A DNA stretch of 64,000 nucleotides from Verticiella sediminum. Its GTDB lineage: Bacteria > Pseudomonadota > Gammaproteobacteria > Burkholderiales > Burkholderiaceae_B. The position numbers and the translations under genes were made by a program. The stretch's first letter is position 1, and the number at the start of each line of letters is the position of its first letter. Under the pieces are notes generated by a model, which did not search any database, was not told where the DNA came from, and was given only the letters and a program-made list of their open reading frames with translations. Below are positions 1-9,208 of this stretch, one piece after another. The stretch spans positions 310,001 through 374,000 of the forward strand of contig NZ_VLTJ01000007.1 in the NCBI RefSeq assembly GCF_007558815.1, in the 5' to 3' direction.

Positions 1-3000
1 CGTGCCAGGACCGGCTTGGGTACTTCCTGAAAATTGTCGGGCGGCAGCATGTGGTCCGCCGGCGTCACGAAGGTCTCGAAATAGCGCCAGGTGCGCCGCG
101 CGATCAGGCGCAGTGCCCGGGCATCGGCTGCCCGGGGCGCGCTGCGGCGCGCCGGCTTCGGCGGCCGGCTGGCCCACCAGGCCAGGGTGGGTGCCACGAG
201 CCACAGCAGCGTGAACGGCAGCACCACCGGCCAGGACGATGGCGACAGGATCAGTGCAGCGGCACTCATGACCAGCCCGAGTGACACGCCGCCGGCCATC
301 TGGCGGTAGAAGCCCGCCGGATCGAGCCGTGGACGCCTGCCGGCCTGCGCCGCCGTCGTCCATTCGAGCAAACGCTGGCGCGTGAAGAACAGGCGTACGA
401 GGGTGCGCACGATGGCATCGCCCATGCGCCAGGCCTGGTCCGCGAGGAAGGTCAGCGCCAGACCTGTCTGCAGCAGGGCCAGCTTCAGGTCGGCGGCGAG
501 CGCCAGGAAGTGGCTGCGCATCCGCACGCCCGCGCGGTGCGGCCAGACCGCGAAGACCGTCGGCAGCATGGCGGGGATTGCGATGGCGGCCAGCACCAGC
601 GCGGTGGCCACGAACGCCGACGGCGCGGGCAGCAGCCAGGCAACGCCCAGCGCCAGCAGCGTGAAAGGCGCGAGCAGCGAGCGCCGCAGATTGTCGAGCA
701 TCTTCCAGCGGCCGATGGCGGGAACGGCGCGCACGCCCGTGCGCGGCCCGAAGATCCATGGCAGCAGTTGCCAATCGCCCCGGCTCCAGCGGTGCTGGCG
801 CCGCGCCGCGACGTCGTAGCGCGCGGGCGCTTCCTCGACCAGCTCGATGTCCGACGCCAGCCCGGCGCGCGCGAACACGCCCTCGAACAGGTCGTGGCTC
901 AGCAGGGTGTTGTCGGGCACCCGCGCGTGCAGGGCCGCTTCGAAGGCGTCCACGTCGTAGATGCCCTTGCCGGTGTAGGAACCTTCGCCGAAGAGGTCCT
1001 GGTAGACGTCCGAGACGGCCATCGCATACGGATCCATGCCGCCGGGGCTGGAGGAAAGCCGCTGGTAGAGCGAGCCTTCCCGGCCCACCGGCAGCGAAGG
1101 CGTGATGCGCGGCTGGAGAATCCCGTAGCCGCCCACGACACGCTGCAAGGCAGCGTCGAAGCGGGGCCGGTTCAGCGGATGCGCCATCTTGCCCACCAGC
1201 CGCAGGGCCGCATCGCGCGGCAGCCGCGTGTCGGCATCGAGCGTGAGGACATAGCGCACGCCCTGCGGCACGCGCGACGCGTCGCCCTGCGGCACGAAGC
1301 TGGTATCGCTCGCGCCGCGCAGCAGGCGATTGAGCTCATGCAGCTTGCCCCGCTTGCGCTCCCAGCCCATCCAGGTGTTCTCTGCCGCGTTGAAGACCCG
1401 GCGCCGGTGCAGCAACAGGAAGCGGCAGCCCGCGGGCGCGGGTCCGTGGCGCCGGTTCAGCGCCGCGATGGCCTGCACCGCCGTCGCCAGCAGCGGCGCA
1501 TCCGATGGCAGCGTCTCGCTGTCCGCGTCGACGCCGTCGGTCAGCAAGGCGAAAACGATGTCGCCCCCGCCGCCCGCCAGATGATGAACCTCGAGCCGCT
1601 CGATCTGCGCCAGCAGGTCGGCCTCGCTGGTCAGCAGGGTGGGCACCGCCACCAGCGTACGCAGCGTGTCAGGCACACCCGCGACGAGTTCCAGCCCCGG
1701 CAGTGGGACCGCGCCGAAGCGCCAGGCCGCCAGGCGATTCACCAGCGCCGTCGCGACCTCGATCGCCGGCAGCAGCAGCGCAAGCGCCCACAGCGCGAGG
1801 ACGGCGGTGCTGCCGCCCGCCGGGACCCATGCCAGCGCCAGCGCGAGCAGACCCGCCGCACCGGCCAGGATCGCTCCGGCATAGGCGCCGATGCCCAGGC
1901 CACGGGGCCAGTGGCCCAGGCGCCGATGCAGCGGCGGACGAAAGCCGATGGCTTTCTCCAGCGCAGGCCGGCCTTGCGCGATGAGGTGGTAGCCGGGGTC
2001 CGCGAGCCTGGCGCGCTCGCGCGCGTCGGCCTGGTCCGCGGCGGCGGACTGCGCCGCGGACACGACATGGTCGGCGATCTCCAGCTCCGAGCGGGGCGAG
2101 CGGCGCGCCAGTTGCTCGATGGCGCTGCGGTAGAGATTGCGCGTCGGGAAATCCATCGCGGCGAAGTCGCTGCCCGCGCGCAGCCGCGCATCCACCAGGC
2201 TCACGCGCTCGAACAGGTCCGCCCAGTCGATGTCGGCCATCAGCCGCAGACTGGTGATCACGTTGCGCACCGTGACGTTGGAGGCCCCCTGCCGCTGCTG
2301 GGCGTGGGACACCACGTCGTCGATGGTGACGCCCTGCTGCCCGAGGCGCTCCTCCAGCCACCCGAGGGCCGGCATGGTCTGGGGATCGTGGTCTCTCAGC
2401 CGCTTGGCCAACTGGGCCGCAAAGAGCTCGGACAGCGCCAGCGGCGAACGCGCGGCGATGTCTTCGTCGAGCGCCGAATGCGCCGCGCCCGAGCTCGTCA
2501 GATGGGCCGCGAGCTGGTCGGCATCCGCTCGCGCCGCGCGTCCCGCCGTGATCTGGTCCGCCAGGCGGCGCAGGTTCTCGATCAGGACGATGCGCAGGGT
2601 GATCGCGACCGCCCACAGCTCGCCGATGGTCAGCGGCTGCACGCGCTGGTAGGCCACCAGGAAGCCGCGCAGCACAGTGGCGTCGACATGGCTGTCGGTG
2701 TGCGCGATGAAGCCCCACGCCAGCCCGAAGACCCGCGGATAGCCGGCGAACGGGCCCGAGGCCAGCTTGGGCAGTTGGCGGTAGTAGTCCGCCGGCAGAT
2801 CGCTGCGGATCTCGCGGATCTGCTTCTCGACCAGATGGTAGTTGTCGAGCAGCCACTCGGCCGCGGGCACCACGCGCCGCCCCGCCTCCAATTCGGCGGC
2901 ACTGGCGCGGTAGGCGCCGAGCAGCACCCGGGCGTTCTCGTCCAGGCGCCTGCGCAGGGGCGGCACGGGAGGCGGCTTCGCGGTGACCGGCTGCGCGGCG

Positions 3001-3158
3001 GCCAGACTCTGGGCGTGCTGCTCCAGGCGCTCGACGCCGAAGAGCTCCGCCCGCACGGGCGCCCCGGTGGCCCAGGGCGTCGACGGCGGGCTGCGCCCGA
3101 AGGTGCGGTGAAGAAAGGATGCCGTGAACGCATTTCCGTAGCCCTTCATCGTCGCCAT
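1..3158 (-). CDS. ndvB: Cyclic beta-1,2-glucan synthase (NdvB/ChvB family), N-terminal part, cut by window edge
   Basis: Inner-membrane glycosyltransferase that builds periplasmic cyclic beta-1,2-glucans from UDP-glucose. About 1052 codons are in the window; family members are near 2800 residues, so the C-terminal glycoside-phosphorylase (GH94) part lies outside. Translating the minus strand shows an N-terminal family region (about residues 95-200, AAEWLLDNY then GELWAVAITLRIVLIENLRR-like text), hydrophobic membrane segments at about 417-470, and a GT84 domain with the nucleotide-sugar DAD motif at 641-643 (context LTLDADTRLPRD) and RQHRW at 787-791 (the Q/RxxRW motif), followed by more membrane segments. 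The ATG at 3158 was chosen because MATMKGYGNAF follows; ATG 3149 and an upstream TTG are alternatives and none has a strong ribosome site. The frame stays open upstream. Assignment to the family is firm from these motifs; the exact start is not. Confidence 0.88.
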   Translation of the reverse strand, partial: MATMKGYGNAFTASFLHRTFGRSPPSTPWATGAPVRAELFGVERLEQHAQSLAAAQPVTAKPPPVPPLRRRLDENARVLLGAYRASAAELEAGRRVVPAAEWLLDNYHLVEKQIREIRSDLPADYYRQLPKLASGPFAGYPRVFGLAWGFIAHTDSHVDATVLRGFLVAYQRVQPLTIGELWAVAITLRIVLIENLRRLADQITAGRAARADADQLAAHLTSSGAAHSALDEDIAARSPLALSELFAAQLAKRLRDHDPQTMPALGWLEERLGQQGVTIDDVVSHAQQRQGASNVTVRNVITSLRLMADIDWADLFERVSLVDARLRAGSDFAAMDFPTRNLYRSAIEQLARRSPRSELEIADHVVSAAQSAAADQADARERARLADPGYHLIAQGRPALEKAIGFRPPLHRRLGHWPRGLGIGAYAGAILAGAAGLLALALAWVPAGGSTAVLALWALALLLPAIEVATALVNRLAAWRFGAVPLPGLELVAGVPDTLRTLVAVPTLLTSEADLLAQIERLEVHHLAGGGGDIVFALLTDGVDADSETLPSDAPLLATAVQAIAALNRRHGPAPAGCRFLLLHRRRVFNAAENTWMGWERKRGKLHELNRLLRGASDTSFVPQGDASRVPQGVRYVLTLDADTRLPRDAALRLVGKMAHPLNRPRFDAALQRVVGGYGILQPRITPSLPVGREGSLYQRLSSSPGGMDPYAMAVSDVYQDLFGEGSYTGKGIYDVDAFEAALHARVPDNTLLSHDLFEGVFARAGLASDIELVEEAPARYDVAARRQHRWSRGDWQLLPWIFGPRTGVRAVPAIGRWKMLDNLRRSLLAPFTLLALGVAWLLPAPSAFVATALVLAAIAIPAMLPTVFAVWPHRAGVRMRSHFLALAADLKLALLQTGLALTFLADQAWRMGDAIVRTLVRLFFTRQRLLEWTTAAQAGRRPRLDPAGFYRQMAGGVSLGLVMSAAALILSPSSWPVVLPFTLLWLVAPTLAWWASRPPKPARRSAPRAADARALRLIARRTWRYFETFVTPADHMLPPDNFQEVPKPVLA

Positions 3159-3184
3159 CGCCCGGCGCAAGGCAAGTGTGCGCT

Positions 3185-3283
3185 TCAAGAAGACGCGCGC
3201 AGGTCGAGTTTCCGCAGCATCACGGGCTCCCCCCGAAAGCGCATGGCGCCGTAAGTCTCGTGAACATAGGGATGCTGCGACAT
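3185..3283 (-). CDS. Possible 32-residue leader or small protein upstream of the glucan synthase
   Basis: A short reading frame, MSQHPYVHETYGAMRFRGEP and then 12 more residues ending RASS, that stops 26 bases before the chosen glucan synthase start. Its ATG has a well-spaced ribosome site (GGAG, seven bases before ATG), better than that of the large gene itself. No signal peptide, membrane segment or known domain is visible. It could be a leader peptide that couples translation to the glucan synthase, an independent small protein, or chance. A second purine-rich stretch (GGGGGAG) lies inside it just before an internal in-frame ATG. I do not recognise the sequence; confidence rests only on the ribosome site and position. 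Confidence 0.35.
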   Translation of the reverse strand: MSQHPYVHETYGAMRFRGEPVMLRKLDLRASS

Positions 3284-3805
3284 GGTGGAACTCCAGGTAG
3301 GGCGGATCTGCTGTCCACCGTGAAAGAACATCGCCGCATCCGCTGGCTGCGGCGCAGGGCAGGCTAGGCGCGTGTTGAGGGGGCTGGGCGGACTGCCCAG
3401 GCATCGATCTTCTGCAGTGGGTGTCGATCCGACGGACGGCGGATCGGGCGCGTTGGGATCAGGCCCGGCGCCACGCGCAAGCAGCCGCTGGACGAGGGGT
3501 CCCGATGGTGCGGCCGCGCATACAAGACTACGCGCAATTCGCCCGCTTGTCCGCGTGGCCGTGCACATCGGCCGCGCGCGCGTCCTCTGCTGCCGCCTGC
3601 CGGACGGGAGCGCGCGCGCCATGTCGGCAGCCGGGGGGCGAGAGAATCGGGCGGCGGGCAACGCAGCGAACTTCAGACGCTCGTGCGTTTTCTTGGCATA
3701 CGCCCCAGGCGGGGGCGACGCGAGCGTGTGTCTGCGACAGGACGCGACTGCGAGAGCCAGGGCACCGTGGTCCGAGCCACCGGCCCTGCCCTGCAAGAGG
3801 AGGGG
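3284..3805. other. 522-base intergenic stretch without a convincing gene
   Basis: Lies between the leftward ferredoxin reductase and the leftward glucan synthase/leader ORF. Reading frames here on either strand are arginine- and alanine-rich shadows typical of GC-rich noncoding DNA and lack ribosome sites. It should contain the glucan synthase promoter, which I could not place. At 3758-3788 an imperfect hairpin (CAGGGC ... GCCCTG, with an inner GTGG/CCAC pairing) lies about 20 bases past the reductase stop and may help end that transcript, although no T-run follows. Confidence 0.5.
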
Positions 3806-4582
3806 TTACTTCTCGACGAAGGCGCGCTCGACGACGTAGTCGCCCGGCTGGCCGGTGCCCGGGGAGACCTTGAAGCCCAGGCCGTCGAGCATGGCGCCGA
3901 CGTCGGCCAGCATGTGCGGGCTGCCGCAGAGCATGGCGCGGTCGGTCTCGGGATTGAGCTGCGGCAGGCCGATGTCCCGGCACAGCTTGCCGGATTCGAT
4001 GAGATCGGTGATGCGTCCGCGATTGCGGAATTCCTCGCGCGTCACGGTCGGGTAGTAGACGAGCTTGTCGCGCACCAGTTCGCCGAAGAACTCGTTGTCG
4101 GGCAATTCGCTGCTGAGAAAGTCGGCATAGGCGAGTTCGCTCACCCAGCGCACGCCGTGCACCAGGATGACCTTCTCGAAGCGCTCGTAGGTGCCGGGGT
4201 CCTTGACGATGCTCATGAAGGGGGCCAGGCCGGTGCCGGTGCCGAACAGGAACAGGTTCTTCCCCGGATTCAGGTCGTCCACGACCAGCGTGCCCACCGG
4301 CTTGCGACTGACGAGGATGGAATCGCCCTCCTTCAGGTGCTGCAGGCGCGAGGTGAGCGGGCCGTTCTGGACCTTGATGCTCAGGAACTCCAGGTTCTCC
4401 TCGTAGTTGGCGCTGGCGATGCTGTAGGCACGCATCAACGGCTTGCCCTCGACCTCCAGGCCGATCATCACGAAGTGACCGTTGTGAAAGCGCAGCGCCG
4501 GGTCGCGCGTGGTCTTGAAACTGAACAGCGTATCGTTCCAGTGATGCACGCTCAGGACACGCTCGGTATTGAAAGCAGCCAT
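3806..4582 (-). CDS. fpr: Ferredoxin--NADP+ reductase
   Basis: FAD enzyme of 258 residues that transfers electrons between NADPH and ferredoxin/flavodoxin, used in redox defence and in feeding iron-sulfur and oxygenase systems. The FAD-binding beta barrel carries RAYSIASANYEENLEF (about residues 70-85), where the RxYS motif contacts FAD. The NADP domain shows LFLFGTGTGLAPFMSI and the C-terminal MLCGSPHML nucleotide motif. The protein ends FVEK, close to the family's usual aromatic C-terminal end. Length matches the bacterial Fpr family (about 257). It has its own AT-rich upstream region with a candidate promoter, so it is probably transcribed alone. In the cell it could reduce the ISC ferredoxin encoded at the right end of this window (inference). 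Confidence 0.95.
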   Translation of the reverse strand: MAAFNTERVLSVHHWNDTLFSFKTTRDPALRFHNGHFVMIGLEVEGKPLMRAYSIASANYEENLEFLSIKVQNGPLTSRLQHLKEGDSILVSRKPVGTLVVDDLNPGKNLFLFGTGTGLAPFMSIVKDPGTYERFEKVILVHGVRWVSELAYADFLSSELPDNEFFGELVRDKLVYYPTVTREEFRNRGRITDLIESGKLCRDIGLPQLNPETDRAMLCGSPHMLADVGAMLDGLGFKVSPGTGQPGDYVVERAFVEK

Positions 4583-4617
4583 CTTAATAACTAGAGGAAA
4601 TAAGCAAACAGTTGAGA

Positions 4618-4647
4618 ATTATGAGCATATAACGTGCTGCACCGCAA
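4618..4647 (-). promoter_or_regulatory. Candidate sigma70 promoter for fpr
   Basis: Read leftward: -35 TTGCGG (4647-4642), 18-base spacer, -10 CATAAT (4623-4618). This sits in the only AT-rich stretch of the region and would give a 5' leader of roughly 28 bases before the fpr ATG at 4582. Confidence 0.4.
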
Positions 4648-4741
4648 CGATACACGATCCCGCAGGGACGGACCAAGGCGCGGAGCGTTGTATCGATATA
4701 ACCGGTGGAAATATCGGCGCGCCCCATAGCCTGCACGCGCG

Positions 4742-5590
4742 TTATGTGCCGACCGAGGTGCTCGCGCTGCCCGCGCCGTCCGCCAGATCGGGGTGCGCCG
4801 CCAGCCGCGGCAGGTGCCGCAAGGCGGTCGCGCCGGTCGCAGCCACGACCTCGTCCACCGGATCGCCGCGCAGCTCGGCCAGCGCGCGCGCCACGCCGGC
4901 CACCTCGGCCGGGGCATTGCGCGTGTTCGGCGGATGCAGCCAGGCCGGCGGGATGTCCGGCGCATCGGTCTCCAGCACCAAGTGTTCCAGCCCCACCCGC
5001 GCCGCGTGCCGGCGGATCTGCAGCGAGCGCGGATAGGTCATGGCGCCGCCCACGCCCAAGGCCAGGCCCTGGGCGATGAAGCGGTCGGCCTGCTGCTCGC
5101 TGCCGTTGAACGCGTGCGCGAAACCGCCGCGCACCGGAATCCGGCGCAGATGCTTGTGGACCAGGTCCTGCGAGCGGCGCACGTGCACCAGCACCGGCAG
5201 GTCGAACTCGGCGGCGATGCGCAACTGCTCGGCGAAGAAGCGTTCCTGCCGCTGCAGTTCGACGCCGCTGGCGATCTCCTTGACGAACAGATCCAGCCCG
5301 ATCTCGCCGACGGCGACGAAACGCGGGTCGGCCAGCGCTTGCTGCACCGCCTGGCGCAGGGCGTCGATCGCCTCGTCCGGCGTGCGCGACACCAGCAGCG
5401 GATGGATCCCCAGCGCATACGCGCCGCCCGGCATGCCGTGCGCAAGCTCGCGCACGGCAGCGTAGTTGGACGGCGCAATCGCCGGAAGCACCACCGCGCG
5501 CACCCCGGCGCACCGGCTCGCGGCGATGACCTGGGCGCGGTCGTCGTCGAACTCGGCGGCATCCAGGTGGCAATGCGTGTCGATGAGCAA
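4742..5590 (-). CDS. TatD-family metal-dependent hydrolase (DNase)
   Basis: A 282-residue amidohydrolase-fold protein of the TatD family; members are Mg2+-dependent nucleases acting on DNA or 2'-deoxy ends. Metal ligands of the family are all visible: H6 and H8 in DTHCHLD, E96 in AVGEIGLD, H136 in LVHVRRS, H159 in GFAHAFNGS and D209 in LETDAPD. Length is slightly over the usual 260, through a low-complexity C-terminal tail ending SASTSVGT. It lies 39 bases downstream of lolD on the same strand and could be co-transcribed with lolC-lolD. Several TatD paralogues are usual per genome (TatD, YcfH, YjjV), and I cannot say which this one represents. Confidence 0.93.
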   Translation of the reverse strand: MLIDTHCHLDAAEFDDDRAQVIAASRCAGVRAVVLPAIAPSNYAAVRELAHGMPGGAYALGIHPLLVSRTPDEAIDALRQAVQQALADPRFVAVGEIGLDLFVKEIASGVELQRQERFFAEQLRIAAEFDLPVLVHVRRSQDLVHKHLRRIPVRGGFAHAFNGSEQQADRFIAQGLALGVGGAMTYPRSLQIRRHAARVGLEHLVLETDAPDIPPAWLHPPNTRNAPAEVAGVARALAELRGDPVDEVVAATGATALRHLPRLAAHPDLADGAGSASTSVGT

Positions 5591-5629
5591 CGTGGAACTC
5601 TCCTGCGGTGGCGCCGCGCAGCGGCTGCC

Positions 5630-6307
5630 TCAACCGTCCAGGCGGCCTTCGTGCATGGCGAGCTGGCGATCGGCCTGGGCCGCAAGCTCGGTGTCGTGGG
5701 TCACGATCACGAAGGCCGTACCCAGGGTGCGGTTGACCTCGCGCAACAGGCCGAACACGTCGCGTGCGGTATGCCGGTCGAGGTTGCCGGTAGGCTCGTC
5801 GGCCAGCACGCAGGCCGGACGCGTGACCAGCGCCCGCGCGAGGGCGACCCGCTGGCGCTCGCCTCCCGAGAGTTGCCCCGGCGCGTGCAGCACGCGTTCG
5901 GCCAGCCCCACCTTGCCCAGCAACTCGCGCGCCTGTTCGCGCGCCGCGGCGCGCTCCATGCGGCGGATGATGAGCGGCATGGCGACATTGTCGAGCGCGG
6001 TGAACTCCGGCAGCAGGTGGTGGAACTGGTAGACGAAACCGAGATGGCGGTTGCGCAACTGGGCACGCTCGCGCTCGGAGATGCCGGCGGTCGCCCGCCC
6101 GACCAGCTCGACCGAGCCGGAGCTCGGCGCATCGAGCAGGCCCAGCAGATGCAGCAGCGTGCTCTTGCCGGAGCCGGATGCGCCCACGATGGCCACCATC
6201 TCGCCGGTCGGCACGCTCAGGCTCGCGCCGCGCAGCACCTCCACCGTCGCGCCGCCCTCAGTGTAGCGCTTGGTCAGCTCGCGCGCCCGCAACACGGTGT
6301 CAGTCAT
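5630..6307 (-). CDS. lolD: Lipoprotein-releasing ABC transporter, ATP-binding subunit LolD
   Basis: Cytoplasmic ATPase (225 residues) that powers release of outer-membrane lipoproteins from the inner membrane to LolA. Motifs in order: Walker [10 protein letters not shown] at 42-50, the Q-loop region [11 protein letters not shown] typical of LolD, the ABC signature LSGGE at 146-150, Walker B VLADEP near 168-172 with its catalytic Glu, and the H-loop IVTHD. It overlaps the upstream permease gene by eight bases (6300-6307), so the two are translationally coupled. Confidence 0.96.
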   Translation of the reverse strand: MTDTVLRARELTKRYTEGGATVEVLRGASLSVPTGEMVAIVGASGSGKSTLLHLLGLLDAPSSGSVELVGRATAGISERERAQLRNRHLGFVYQFHHLLPEFTALDNVAMPLIIRRMERAAAREQARELLGKVGLAERVLHAPGQLSGGERQRVALARALVTRPACVLADEPTGNLDRHTARDVFGLLREVNRTLGTAFVIVTHDTELAAQADRQLAMHEGRLDG

Positions 6308-7586
6308 GGCGCAGCACCTCCGCGGGTTGCAGGCGCGAGGCGCGCCAGCTCGGATACAGCGTGGCGAGCAGCGACAGCGCCAGCGCGGTCGCCGCCACCG
6401 CGACGATGTCGTCGGCGCGCGGGTCGGACGGCAACTGAGTGATGAAATAGATCTGCTGAGGCAGGAATTCCACGTTGAAGACCCGCTCGATGAAAGGCAC
6501 GATCACGTCGATGTTGTAGGCCACCAGCATGCCGCCGGCCACGCCGAGCACCGTGCCGATGAGGCCGATCAGGGCGCCCTGCACGATGAAGATGCGGGCG
6601 ATGGCGCCGGGCGGCGCGCCCAGCGTGCGCAGGATCGCGATGTCCGACTGCTTGTCGTTGACCGCCATGACCAGCGAGGAGAGCAGGTTGAACGCGGCCA
6701 CCGCCACGATCAGGCCGAGGATGATGAACATCATGCGCTTCTCGGTCTGCACCGCGGCGAACCAGGTGCGATTGTTCTGCGACCAGTCCGACAACCGCAG
6801 GCCGGGCGGAAACGTCGGGGCGAGTTCGGCGACCACGCGCGGCGCCTGCATCATGTCGGCGATGTGCAGCCGCACCCCGGCGCGCGCGCCGTCGCGAAAC
6901 AGCGTCGCCGCGTCCTGCACGTTGACGAAGGCGAGCGAGGAGTCGTATTCGTAGTGCCCCGAGGAGAAGATCCCGGCGACGGTGAACTGGCGCATGCGCG
7001 GCGAGAAGCCGGCCGGGCTCATCGTGCCCTGCGGCGCCATCAGCAGCACCTGGTCGCCGATCGACAGGCTGCGCACCATGCCGTCCGGGCCGACGCTGCC
7101 CATGGCCTGCGCCAGCGCAGCGCCGATCACTACCTCGTAGCTGCCCGGCTGCAGCGCGTCGATGGCGCCGGCGATCATCTGGTCGGCCACCTCGGAGACG
7201 CCACGCTCGGCCTGCGGATCGATGCCGTTGACCTGCACACCGCGCAGCGTCTGCTCGCGCGCGAGCATGGCCTGCGCCGACACGTAGGGAGCGCCCGCGC
7301 GCACCTGCGGATGGCGCGCGGCGATCTGCGCCAGTTGCTCCCAGTTGGCGAGCGCCGTGGTGCCGGGGCCGTAGATCTCGATGTGCGGCAGCACCGAGAG
7401 CATGCGGTCGCGCACGTCCTTCTGAAAACCGTTCATCACCGACATGACGATGATGAGCGCGGCCACGCCCAGCGCAATGCCGACCATCGACGATGCGGAG
7501 ATGAAAGAAAGGAACCGGTCCCGCCGGCGCCCGCCGCCAGCTCGCGTGTAGCGCCAGCCGATCCAGAGTTCATAGAGTTTTTTCAC
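6300..7586 (-). CDS. lolC: Lipoprotein-releasing system transmembrane protein, LolC/LolE family
   Basis: Inner-membrane permease (428 residues) that works with LolD to extract lipoproteins. It has the MacB-like layout: one N-terminal membrane helix after the cytoplasmic start ([20 protein letters not shown]), a large periplasmic domain, and three C-terminal helices (about [38 protein letters not shown] and a last one ending in [20 protein letters not shown]). The GTG at 7586 is chosen because [14 protein letters not shown] is the usual family N-terminus; the ATG 27 codons upstream would add an arginine-rich unlikely tail. Only one permease gene accompanies lolD here, so it may be a single LolC/E-type subunit working as a homodimer. 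Confidence 0.94.
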   Translation of the reverse strand: MKKLYELWIGWRYTRAGGGRRRDRFLSFISASSMVGIALGVAALIIVMSVMNGFQKDVRDRMLSVLPHIEIYGPGTTALANWEQLAQIAARHPQVRAGAPYVSAQAMLAREQTLRGVQVNGIDPQAERGVSEVADQMIAGAIDALQPGSYEVVIGAALAQAMGSVGPDGMVRSLSIGDQVLLMAPQGTMSPAGFSPRMRQFTVAGIFSSGHYEYDSSLAFVNVQDAATLFRDGARAGVRLHIADMMQAPRVVAELAPTFPPGLRLSDWSQNNRTWFAAVQTEKRMMFIILGLIVAVAAFNLLSSLVMAVNDKQSDIAILRTLGAPPGAIARIFIVQGALIGLIGTVLGVAGGMLVAYNIDVIVPFIERVFNVEFLPQQIYFITQLPSDPRADDIVAVAATALALSLLATLYPSWRASRLQPAEVLRHD

Positions 7587-7698
7587 GAGCGCGATTATGG
7601 CAGAGCGGCGTGGAGCGACGCCCGTGCGCGGCGTAACAATTTCGCGCCGCGCGGGACATCGATACACCCGGGTATCATCTGTCGGCTCTCAGCCGCCT

Positions 7699-8049
7699 AT
7701 GACGCCGACACGCCTTCTGGCACGCCCCCTCCTCTGCTGCCTTGCCGCCGCGCTCAGCGCGTGCGGCGTGCCGCCGGCCGCGCCGCGCGCGCCCGAGCCC
7801 ATCGTGATCCTGCCCTGGGTGCTGCAGGAGCCGGCCTACATCGCCGCGGCCGCCAGCAAGCTCGCCTACCTCAAGGAAGTCTCGCCCGACGCCTACGCGC
7901 AGATCCGCCGCGTCGAGGCGTTCTACCGCACGCAGCCGCCGTTGCAGCAGCTCTCCGCGCGCGAGCGGCTCGCCGTGGCAGTGCATGTCTACGAAGTGGC
8001 GCACGGCCTGATCGTACCGACCCACCCCTCGCAATACCTGCTGCCCTGA
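7699..8049 (+). CDS. Small putative lipoprotein of unknown function
   Basis: A 116-residue protein with a lipoprotein signal: positively charged start, hydrophobic core, and lipobox LSAC with the acylated Cys at residue 22. The mature part begins with a Pro/Ala-rich linker and is then mostly helical (alanine-rich, with AYAQIRRVEAFY) with no domain I recognise. It is divergent from the lol operon, 112 bases away. Since the residue after Cys is Gly, outer-membrane sorting by the neighbouring Lol system is expected (family rule, not shown). Function unknown. Confidence 0.75.
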   Translation: MTPTRLLARPLLCCLAAALSACGVPPAAPRAPEPIVILPWVLQEPAYIAAAASKLAYLKEVSPDAYAQIRRVEAFYRTQPPLQQLSARERLAVAVHVYEVAHGLIVPTHPSQYLLP

Positions 8050-8187
8050 ACCTTCGGATCGAGCCCGGGATGATCGACCCGGGCGACCGTGTGCGTTCGG
8101 CCGGGCGTGGCGCAGACAAGACGCACCGTCTTGCCCGGCTGCCGAAGCGGGCGGTGCGACGCGGCACGTGGCGTGCGCGCGCCGGCT

Positions 8188-8193
8188 TACAAT
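8188..8193 (+). promoter_or_regulatory. Candidate -10 box (TACAAT) for the RpfE-like gene
   Basis: TACAAT lies nine bases before the ATG at 8202, in an otherwise very GC-rich 152-base gap. No good -35 is seen. If used, the transcript would be nearly leaderless. A CCCGGG...CCCGGG dyad follows the lipoprotein stop in the same gap. Confidence 0.3.
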
Positions 8194-8201
8194 CCAGAGC
8201 C

Positions 8202-9185
8202 ATGATTCTGGTCCTTCCGGGCGCTTTGCCGCCCGCCGCCGCGGCCGCCGAGATCGCTCGCCGCCTGCCCGAGACATCGCCCACCCTCGCCCACTGGCTG
8301 TCGCTGGCCGCCGCCGAGGTCCGCGAACTGCCGCTCGCCGAGTACGCCTGCACGCCGCTGCAGGCGTGGCTGCTCGAGCGCGCGGGCTACGTACCGCCGG
8401 ACGGCGCCCCCCTGGGCGCGGGCTGGTCGGTGATCGAGGCCGGCGCCGCCAGCTCGCACGACGCCGGTCAGCCGATCTGGCTCGCCGATCTTGCCCACCT
8501 GCATGTCAGCCAGCAGGGCGTGACGCTGCTGGACCCGGCAGCGCTGCGCCTTACCGACGAGGACGCCGGCCGCCTCATCGAAATCGCCCAGCCCCTGCTG
8601 AGCGAGGTCGGCATCGCCGCGCGGCTGGTCGGTCCGGCGCGCCTGCGCGTAGTCCTGCCCGCCGGCGTCGCGCCCTACGCTCCCACCCCCCAGGCGGCCA
8701 CCGGCCGCGAAGTGCAGACCTGGTGGTCGCTCGACCCGGCCTCGCGCCCCTGGCGCCGCGTGCTCAACCTGGTGCAGATGGCCTGGCACGACGATCCGGC
8801 GAACGCCGCGCGCGCGCAGGCCGGCTTGCCACCCGTCAACAGCCTGTGGCTCTTCGGCGGCGGACGAGCGGCCGATTTCGCCTCGCCCGAGCGAATGACC
8901 CAGGCCGACGGCCCGCCGCCGACCGCACCGGTGATCGACGCGCGCCTGGAAGCGCCGGCCGCGGCCGGCGACTGGCTGCGCTGGCTGCAGGAACTGGCCC
9001 GCCTGGACCAGGAGCGGCTCGCCCCGCTGGCCGCGCGGCTGCAGGCGCGCGGCGCCCGGCCCCTGCGCCTGGTGCTGACCGGTGAATCCCGCCTGGCGAC
9101 GCTGGATATCTCGCCCGTCCAGGGCTGGCGCCGCCTGCTGCGGCCACGCCGGCACGATTGGCACGCCTGGTACACCGCCCGCTGA
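8202..9185 (+). CDS. RpfE-like / phosphoglycerate mutase-related protein next to recJ
   Basis: A 327-residue protein starting MILVLPGALPPAAAAAEIAR. Its position directly before recJ, with prfB and lysS following, matches the arrangement in which RpfE-type proteins are found (Xanthomonas rpf region), and related proteins are often annotated as cofactor-independent phosphoglycerate mutase-like. I see no complete alkaline-phosphatase-superfamily metal site, so enzyme activity is uncertain. Conserved-looking segments include the tryptophan-rich WSLDPASRPWRRVLNLVQM and NSLWLFGGG. The stop precedes the recJ TTG start by 23 bases, so co-transcription with recJ is likely. The family call rests partly on gene order; function is unknown. 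Confidence 0.7.
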   Translation: MILVLPGALPPAAAAAEIARRLPETSPTLAHWLSLAAAEVRELPLAEYACTPLQAWLLERAGYVPPDGAPLGAGWSVIEAGAASSHDAGQPIWLADLAHLHVSQQGVTLLDPAALRLTDEDAGRLIEIAQPLLSEVGIAARLVGPARLRVVLPAGVAPYAPTPQAATGREVQTWWSLDPASRPWRRVLNLVQMAWHDDPANAARAQAGLPPVNSLWLFGGGRAADFASPERMTQADGPPPTAPVIDARLEAPAAAGDWLRWLQELARLDQERLAPLAARLQARGARPLRLVLTGESRLATLDISPVQGWRRLLRPRRHDWHAWYTAR

Positions 9186-9208
9186 CCCCTTTATCCGGAG
9201 TTTCCGTC

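Noticed and set aside
510-3254. 914-residue rightward ORF at the left end
   Set aside because: It is Arg/Gln/His-rich low-complexity text antisense to the cyclic glucan synthase, whose minus-strand frame carries clear GT84 motifs.
3421-3873. Rightward and leftward ORFs in the fpr-ndvB gap
   Set aside because: No ribosome sites, arginine-rich composition and overlap with fpr; judged noncoding.
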